Assembly: GCA_016868485.1 (NCBI GenBank)
Contig: VGGT01000040.1
Location: 1-11,116, forward strand
Reading direction: 5' to 3'
From: Bacteroidota bacterium
GTDB lineage: Bacteria > Bacteroidota > Bacteroidia > UBA7662
DNA: 11,116 bases
This document shows positions 6,242 through 11,116 of the stretch, piece after piece. Both the position numbers and the translations under genes were made by a program. Position 1 is the stretch's first letter, and every line of letters begins with the position of its first letter. The notes under the pieces were generated by a model that worked only from the letters and a program-made list of their open reading frames with translations, had not been told where the DNA came from and made no database searches.

Positions 6242-8019
6242 TTCCACGTCAATGTACAAAGGTCTAATGGGTATTCTCTGGTGTCACTTGCCGACAAGAT
6301 CCATGTTGCCGTTCGGTTGTACTCTGCCCTTCGACCTAATCGCCAGGAGGCTGAATCGAGCTGCTTGTTGTTGTTTTGGTCGAAATATATCTTAATGGTG
6401 TACGCCCCGGGCATGAGTCCCAGTGTCGGTGATCCTTGATCCCACTGTCCCCGATCGATGTCCGTGAAACGAAACACCCCGCATTGATAACCACTTTCAT
6501 CGAATATTTCTACGTAGCGTCCCAAGCGGATTGAATCGGGCCAATCTAAACACCTGCTTTCTTTATTTGATAATATAACACTAATTTGTCTCTCTGTGGT
6601 ATCCGGTTCAACCTTAAATACCTGCACCATGGAATCGAGTGCCTGCTCCCCAGCACCGATTATTGAACCCTTTGGTATGAACAGTTTATACACCCGTCCA
6701 GCAGCTAACGCCTTCGGTACTTGGACAAAAAGGCATCCCCCGGCGTAACGCGTTACCGCACCAGTGTGTACTGTTTGTCGACTCAAGGTGTCGACCCACA
6801 TAAACCGAGCAGAGTCCACTCGATTCAATGGCCAATCAGATGAAAACCGCAATGCTCCTTTTCCAGCGCACAAAACCGGGGTTCCGACCCATAATGAGCT
6901 TAGCTGAGGGCAGGATTGAACAGTTGATGTGTCCTGGGTCTTTCGTGACTCCACAGCAGGCTTTATTTTCCTGAATACGGTATCTGTTCGGTGAATCATT
7001 CTACAAAAGCCAACTACCGCACCCGCTTCTGCTTTCGTGTATGCATCCCCAACATAAACCATTGCGGTATCGCCTTTCCAATAGTGTAATTGCGCCATAG
7101 AGTCGCTCAACGCACGGCCGTCTACAACCCAATTCAGCACCGATGGCCTACTGCTGAAAGTAATTCCGAGCCATCCGGGCCATTTTTCTGAATATTCAAT
7201 TATGCGCGCCTGCTCGTCGCGATCCACCGTTATGCGCAGGGAATAGCGCTGAGATGAGTCGTATACACCATTGACCGCGCTCGATGGGGCGCCTAGAAAA
7301 TCAAAGGCCTCGCCAGCCTTGTACAACCCGTCTTTATTGTCATCTACCCAAACAAACAGGCGAAAATCACGATCAGGCAAATAACCCAGATAAAAGATTC
7401 CACTGTCGTTGGTCGTTGTCGAATACCGCGCCCTTTGTCTGTACACCACGGAATCTCCGGCCGGACCCCAATCATACAAACCCACCCGTACTTGCGCCTT
7501 AGACTTCGAACTGTGCGCATCGATTACGCGGCCCGATATCCAACCGGTGTCTATAGATGAGCCCGTCGAGAAAATATAGGTGAAATCCTTCAATTTGTTG
7601 CCCTCGGTGAAATCCGCTATGGCATCGTTCATGTACAGCACGTAGGTCGTTGTCGGATCGAGCGCCACTTGACTAAAATCCAGTTCGATTCGATTGAGCG
7701 CTTCTTTTATGATCGGCTGCTTATTGGTTTCGGGCAATAATCGGATGGCGCTTCTGTTCTGAATTCGGACAAATTCATCAAACGCCAATGTTACTTTTTC
7801 AATATTTACGCCTGTTGAGCGCATGGCGGGATGGGCCCTTATCATTTGCGGCGGAACACTGTCTCGGGGGCCGCCGGTCGGGGCAACCATATTTGCGCAT
7901 CCGATTAATTGAATACTGGGCGTCCACAAAAGCAGGCGCAACAGAATGAACAGCGCGGGCATACTGATCCAAGGGCTCTTGGATCTGGATTTTATGAACG
8001 ATGATTCAGCTTCATTCAT
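6238..8019 (-). CDS. Ig-like domain lipoprotein
   Basis: This 593-residue product is a predicted lipoprotein: the lipobox LIGC ends at Cys41 after a basic n-region (KSRSKSPW) and a hydrophobic stretch. The mature start CANMVAPTGGPRDSVPP is characteristic of a Bacteroidota family annotated as Ig-like domain-containing protein. An SbsA/Big_5-type Ig-like domain follows (about 52-155, with LAFDEFVRI and TYVLYMNDAIADF), then a carboxypeptidase-regulatory-like segment (about 158-245) containing DDNKDGLYKAGE. A related Asp/Asn loop, DQNNNKQLD, lies near the C-terminus. The protein presumably sits in the outer membrane or periplasm; its role is not established. The ATG at 8019 forms an ATGA overlap with the methyltransferase stop. 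A start at Met20 (7962) would give a shorter signal peptide and cannot be excluded. Confidence 0.9.
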   Translation of the reverse strand: MNEAESSFIKSRSKSPWISMPALFILLRLLLWTPSIQLIGCANMVAPTGGPRDSVPPQMIRAHPAMRSTGVNIEKVTLAFDEFVRIQNRSAIRLLPETNKQPIIKEALNRIELDFSQVALDPTTTYVLYMNDAIADFTEGNKLKDFTYIFSTGSSIDTGWISGRVIDAHSSKSKAQVRVGLYDWGPAGDSVVYRQRARYSTTTNDSGIFYLGYLPDRDFRLFVWVDDNKDGLYKAGEAFDFLGAPSSAVNGVYDSSQRYSLRITVDRDEQARIIEYSEKWPGWLGITFSSRPSVLNWVVDGRALSDSMAQLHYWKGDTAMVYVGDAYTKAEAGAVVGFCRMIHRTDTVFRKIKPAVESRKTQDTSTVQSCPQLSSLWVGTPVLCAGKGALRFSSDWPLNRVDSARFMWVDTLSRQTVHTGAVTRYAGGCLFVQVPKALAAGRVYKLFIPKGSIIGAGEQALDSMVQVFKVEPDTTERQISVILSNKESRCLDWPDSIRLGRYVEIFDESGYQCGVFRFTDIDRGQWDQGSPTLGLMPGAYTIKIYFDQNNNKQLDSASWRLGRRAEYNRTATWILSASDTREYPLDLCTLTWK

Positions 8020-8930
8020 TGTTCCTTCCTCTTTCGGAAAAAGTAAACCTGACTACTGCAAGCATCTTTTCTCGACAATCCTGTGAACAAAAACCACAAA
8101 CCCTTCAATAACCCAATGAAAGGGGCCGCTTTTGAACCGCTTCTGTACTGCTCGCTCAACATAGATACATACATGGGATCAAAAACCATTGGGCGGGTTG
8201 AGATGCTTTCGAAACCAAACGACTCTATAAAATTCCGCAACATAGACGGTGGAAAATGGTACAAATGTCTCGGCACATCCCATGCAGCCCAATGCTGTTT
8301 ATAATGGTGGGCATCCGTTGACATAGGATTGGGTACCGCCACCACCAATAATCCACCCGGCAACAATAATTGTTGGAGCCGTTGTACCCTTGGCCTCAAA
8401 TCATGCACGTGTTCCAAAACATGCCACATCGTGATGACTTCGAATTGATCGGCCGCCGTGTTTAACCAGCCCTCATGGTTCACGCTTATTCCATGCAATC
8501 GCCTGGCGCGATCTGCGGTGGCCGGGTCGGGCTCTACCCCAGTCACTTTCCACCCCGTTCTGCTCATGTGCGCGGCGAATTCGCCCGTTCCACACCCTAC
8601 ATCCAACAATCTGCGCCCTTCGAGTATGTTCTTTTGTTCAACTTGCCTTTTCTTAACCCCTAAGGTATGCTGTCTTACCCAGCGATACAGTGTATTAATA
8701 AGTCCTGGTGCATCCGATCCTGTGTGTGATACATAGGCATCGCTTTGGTAATATGGGCCAATGTGGGCCCGATCTGGGCGGGGGTTGGTAAACCAAAGAC
8801 CGCAATCGCCACAACACGCAAGCGAAAAGACCTCTTTTGATATGGAATAATCTTTAATGCTCTGTGTCTCCCTTAGGGTTGTCACATGGTTGCAGGCAGG
8901 ACAGGCTTGTAGTGTTTCCATTTGAATCAT
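8016..8930 (-). CDS. zinc-ribbon class I SAM-dependent methyltransferase
   Basis: The 304-residue product begins with a probable zinc ribbon: CPAC at residues 10-13 and CGDC at 40-43. The class I methyltransferase fold follows. Motif I, which binds S-adenosylmethionine, is LLDVGCGTGEF (108-118); an acidic residue ends the next strand in VTGVEPD; and MWHVLEHVHD (168-177) and WDVPRHLYHF (217-226) are typical of the Methyltransf_23-like group. The substrate is unknown. Genes of this kind often follow mnmG in Bacteroidota, which hints at a role with RNA or translation, but homologues also modify sugars or lipids. The ATG at 8930 overlaps the mnmG stop as ATGA; a second ATG at 8921, giving METLQACPAC, would leave a short gap and is a credible alternative start. 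Confidence 0.92.
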   Translation of the reverse strand: MIQMETLQACPACNHVTTLRETQSIKDYSISKEVFSLACCGDCGLWFTNPRPDRAHIGPYYQSDAYVSHTGSDAPGLINTLYRWVRQHTLGVKKRQVEQKNILEGRRLLDVGCGTGEFAAHMSRTGWKVTGVEPDPATADRARRLHGISVNHEGWLNTAADQFEVITMWHVLEHVHDLRPRVQRLQQLLLPGGLLVVAVPNPMSTDAHHYKQHWAAWDVPRHLYHFPPSMLRNFIESFGFESISTRPMVFDPMYVSMLSEQYRSGSKAAPFIGLLKGLWFLFTGLSRKDACSSQVYFFRKRKEQ

Positions 8931-10795
8931 TTATTCAAGTATACCATGAGAATGCTGATGTCTGCTGGCGAAACACCCGAAAGTCGAGCGGCTTGGCCCA
9001 ATGATTCTGGTCTCATCGACGATAACTTTTCTCGTCCTTCGTGCGACAATGCCCGAATCGACTGATAGTCAAAATCAGGCTTCATAAAAACATGATCCAG
9101 ATTTGACATTTTTCTTGCCTGTTCCTCTTCTCGCTCTATGTAACTGCGATACTTCCATTGTATCTCTGATTGTTCTGCGTCCTCAGCTGGAAATTGGGCG
9201 AGGAAAGCAGATAATTGCTCCGATGCTGCCGCCAATTCCCGAAGGCCAATTCCCGGACGAAGCAAAAGGCTAGACCATTTTACCTTTTGGTTAATGCTTG
9301 CTTCTTCATATTCGAGCAAAACAGGGTTAACCTCTTCGGGTTCCGCCGCGTGTTGCTGTATGTATTTCGTTATGGCGTCCGCGTTCTTTTGTTTTTGCTC
9401 TACCCGAGCATGACGCTCTTCACTGATCAATCCATTTTTTCTCGCTATCTCTGACAGGCGTATATCGGCATTGTCTTGTCGCAGCAGTATTCTATACTCG
9501 GCACGAGAAGTAAACATCCTATACGGCTCGTCGGTGCCCTTATTGATGAGGTCATCGATCAACACGCCCATGTATGCCTCCGATCTTCCCAATACCATGG
9601 GCGGGCGATCATGAATGGCTAAGTGAGCGTTTGCGCCGGCGAGCAAGCCCTGACACGCCGCTTCTTCATAGCCCGTTGTACCATTTATTTGCCCGGCGAA
9701 GTACAACCCGCTCACTTGCTTTGTTTCGAGCGATGGGCGCAGCTGGGTTGGGGGGAAATAATCATATTCGATCGCATACCCGGGTCGAAACATTCTTGCA
9801 TTTTCGAATCCCGGTATCTGCCGTAGAGCCGCATACTGTACTTCCTGTGGCAATGAGGTAGAGAATCCATTGATGTACATTTCAACCGTATTCCATCCCT
9901 CGGGCTCCACAAAAATCTGATGCCGTTCGCGCTCAGCAAAACGATTAATCTTGTCTTCGATGCTTGGGCAATAGCGCGGGCCCAAACCTTTTATGCTGCC
10001 ATTATACATGGGGGAACGATCAAATCCAGTGCGCAACAGATCATGTACTGCTTCATTGGTGTATGTAATCCAACAAGAGCGCTGTTTCTCCAACGGGCGG
10101 GTATCGGTAAAGGAGAATTTTCCGGGATACTCATCCCCTTTCTGTTCCTCCATCTTTGTGTAATCCAGGCTGCGCCCATCAATTCGTGGTGGTGTGCCCG
10201 TTTTCATTCTTCCGGTGCTGAAGCCCAGTGCCATCAACTGTTCGCTGATTCCGTAGGACGCGTGCTCGCCGCTTCTACCGCCTTTTTGTTGCTTTTCTCC
10301 CACGTGCATCAACCCATTCAAAAAAGTCCCTGTCGTTAATACAACGGCTCTTGCCTTGAAGCGCATGCCCATGGCAGTTCGTACACCCTCAACACGCGGG
10401 CCTGCTTCGTTCAACAACAACTCCACCACCGAGTCTTGCCAGAAATGTACACCCTCAGTCTCCTCCAACATCTGTCGCCACAGTGCCGCAAACATCATTC
10501 GATCATTTTGTGTGCGCGGACTCCACATGGCCGGGCCCTTTGATCGGTTGAGCATGCGGAATTGAATGGCAGACCGATCGCTCACAATGCCCGAATAGCC
10601 CCCCAGCGCATCAATCTCACGGACTATTTGGCCCTTCGCCACGCCCCCCATGGCTGGATTACAAGACATCTGGGCAATGGTCTGCATATTCATGCTGATC
10701 AGCAATACCCTTGAACCCATGCGCGCAGCGGCCGCTGCAGCCTCACAGCCCGCATGCCCACCGCCCACTACAATGACGTCGTAATCAACCTCCAT
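8927..10795 (-). CDS. mnmG: tRNA uridine-5-carboxymethylaminomethyl modification enzyme, large subunit
   Basis: MnmG (GidA) works with the GTPase MnmE and uses FAD and methylene-tetrahydrofolate to modify U34 in the wobble position of certain tRNAs. The 622-residue product is full length. The FAD-binding Rossmann motif is VVGGGHAGCEAA (9-20). Both family signatures are present: GPRYCPSIEDK at 272-282, with C276, and AGQINGTTGYEEAACQG at 367-383, where the usual Ala before QG is Cys. The second redox cysteine is C45 in MSCNPAMGG. The start MEVDYDVIVVGGG matches the family. No promoter is visible directly upstream; instead there is the 114-base parS-bearing repeat, and a frame open across it ends 11 bases inside mnmG. 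It leads an operon of four genes with overlapping stops and starts. Confidence 0.98.
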   Translation of the reverse strand: MEVDYDVIVVGGGHAGCEAAAAAARMGSRVLLISMNMQTIAQMSCNPAMGGVAKGQIVREIDALGGYSGIVSDRSAIQFRMLNRSKGPAMWSPRTQNDRMMFAALWRQMLEETEGVHFWQDSVVELLLNEAGPRVEGVRTAMGMRFKARAVVLTTGTFLNGLMHVGEKQQKGGRSGEHASYGISEQLMALGFSTGRMKTGTPPRIDGRSLDYTKMEEQKGDEYPGKFSFTDTRPLEKQRSCWITYTNEAVHDLLRTGFDRSPMYNGSIKGLGPRYCPSIEDKINRFAERERHQIFVEPEGWNTVEMYINGFSTSLPQEVQYAALRQIPGFENARMFRPGYAIEYDYFPPTQLRPSLETKQVSGLYFAGQINGTTGYEEAACQGLLAGANAHLAIHDRPPMVLGRSEAYMGVLIDDLINKGTDEPYRMFTSRAEYRILLRQDNADIRLSEIARKNGLISEERHARVEQKQKNADAITKYIQQHAAEPEEVNPVLLEYEEASINQKVKWSSLLLRPGIGLRELAAASEQLSAFLAQFPAEDAEQSEIQWKYRSYIEREEEQARKMSNLDHVFMKPDFDYQSIRALSHEGREKLSSMRPESLGQAARLSGVSPADISILMVYLNK

Positions 10796-10908
10796 CTATT
10801 CCTTGACTTTTCATCTTTCTTTTCCCTTTCATCTGTCCTTTCCCGCTCACCTCTACCTCGTCAATTTCTGCGGCCGAAAGCACCTTACCGCCGCTGGGCC
10901 CCATCGAT

Positions 10909-10924
10909 TGTTCCACGTGGAACA
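10909..10924. promoter_or_regulatory. parS centromere-like site, copy 1
   Basis: TGTTCCACGTGGAACA is a perfect 16-base palindrome. It differs by one base from the Bacillus subtilis parS sequence TGTTCCACGTGAAACA and fits the broad bacterial parS consensus bound by ParB/Spo0J. Known parS sites cluster near the replication origin, and mnmG (gidA) is frequently origin-linked. Confidence 0.82.
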
Positions 10925-11022
10925 TATTGATGCCCCGACTCTTTATCTGTCCTTTCCCGCTCACCTCTACCTCGTCAATTTCTACGGCCGAAAGCACCTT
11001 GCCGCCGCTGGCTCCCATCGAT

Positions 11023-11038
11023 TGTTCCACGTGGAACT
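11023..11038. promoter_or_regulatory. parS centromere-like site, copy 2
   Basis: TGTTCCACGTGGAACT is the same palindrome with its last base changed, exactly 114 bases from copy 1. The inner 14 bases TTCCACGTGGAA plus flanks remain intact, so ParB binding is still plausible. Confidence 0.72.
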
Positions 11039-11116
11039 TATTGATGCCCTGACTCTTCATCTGTCTTTTTCCCCTCACCTCTACCTCGTCAATTTCTGCG
11101 GCCGAAAGCACCTTGC

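Larger units (their letters stand above)
10785..11116 (-). other. open frame across the 114-base repeats, coding status unclear
   Basis: One minus-strand frame stays open from the window edge to a TGA at 10785-10787, 11 bases inside mnmG. It translates as repeats of 38 residues such as VLSAAEIDEVEVSGKGQ...FHVEQSMG, with FHVEQ encoded by the parS palindrome. It has no clear start in the window, so it could be the C-terminal extension of an upstream gene; in Bacteroidota ybeY is a frequent mnmG neighbour. Against coding, seven of ten differences between the two complete units change the amino acid, as expected without selection. The open frame may simply follow from a repeat length divisible by three. 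Confidence 0.3.
10833..11116. repeat. 114-base tandem repeat upstream of mnmG, about 2.5 copies
   Basis: The marker CGGCCGAAAGCACCTT (one internal base, and the marker's edge, vary) starts at 10871, 10985 and 11099, an exact 114-base period. The two complete units compared (10884-10997 and 10998-11111) agree at about 104 of 114 positions. Homology begins at 10833 on the mnmG side and runs off the right edge. Between 10804 and 10850 lies a scrambled partial unit with short TCATCTGTCC-like duplications. No promoter match or DnaA box was seen in this 321-base gene-free stretch. Confidence 0.93.

Noticed and set aside
10796..11116. Replication origin within the window
   Set aside because: parS and mnmG suggest origin proximity, but I found no DnaA-box cluster or AT-rich unwinding region here, so oriC itself is not supported.

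Overview
The window reads as a chromosomal segment of a member of the Bacteroidota, probably near the Flavobacteriales, with roughly balanced base composition. Three things point there: a textbook Bacteroidota promoter (TTTG, 20 bases, TAnnTTTG) in front of acpP; a protein of the Bacteroidota-restricted IPExxxVDY type next to pyruvate kinase; and a lipoprotein beginning 'CANMVAPTGGP', typical of a Bacteroidota Ig-like lipoprotein family. Ribosome-binding sites are weak or absent, also usual for the phylum. The functions are mostly core housekeeping. The unusual material lies at the gene edges.

Layout. (1) Bases 1-101 lie downstream of rnc and hold short direct repeats. (2) The minus-strand operon acpP-fabF-rnc (2364 down to 102) encodes the fatty-acid acyl carrier protein, ketoacyl-ACP synthase II and RNase III, driven by a promoter at 2393-2424. 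(3) Diverging from it on the plus strand, an IPExxxVDY-type gene (2510-2932) and pyk (2941-4386) form a two-gene unit. The start region of the first gene is duplicated in frame. (4) Bases 4387-4597 separate convergent genes and contain a likely pyk terminator and a four-copy 27-29 base repeat. (5) From 10795 down to 4598 on the minus strand run mnmG, a zinc-ribbon SAM methyltransferase, an Ig-like lipoprotein and a secreted YCF48-type beta-propeller protein with an extra C-terminal domain. All three junctions are four-base ATGA stop/start overlaps, so this looks like one translationally coupled operon joining tRNA modification to envelope or secreted proteins. (6) Bases 10796-11116, upstream of mnmG, are a 114-base tandem repeat. 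Each full unit carries the palindrome TGTTCCACGTGGAACA or a one-base variant, which matches the bacterial centromere parS (ParB/Spo0J site).

The strongest candidate for something unusual is this parS-bearing tandem array beside mnmG, a gene often found near replication origins. It runs off the right edge, so more copies are predicted outside. Other points worth a look are the duplicated GTG start of the IPExxxVDY gene, the unrecognised domain on the YCF48 protein, and a short-repeat family shared between the 3' sides of rnc and the YCF48 gene. I saw no RNA genes, CRISPR array, transposase or phage genes.
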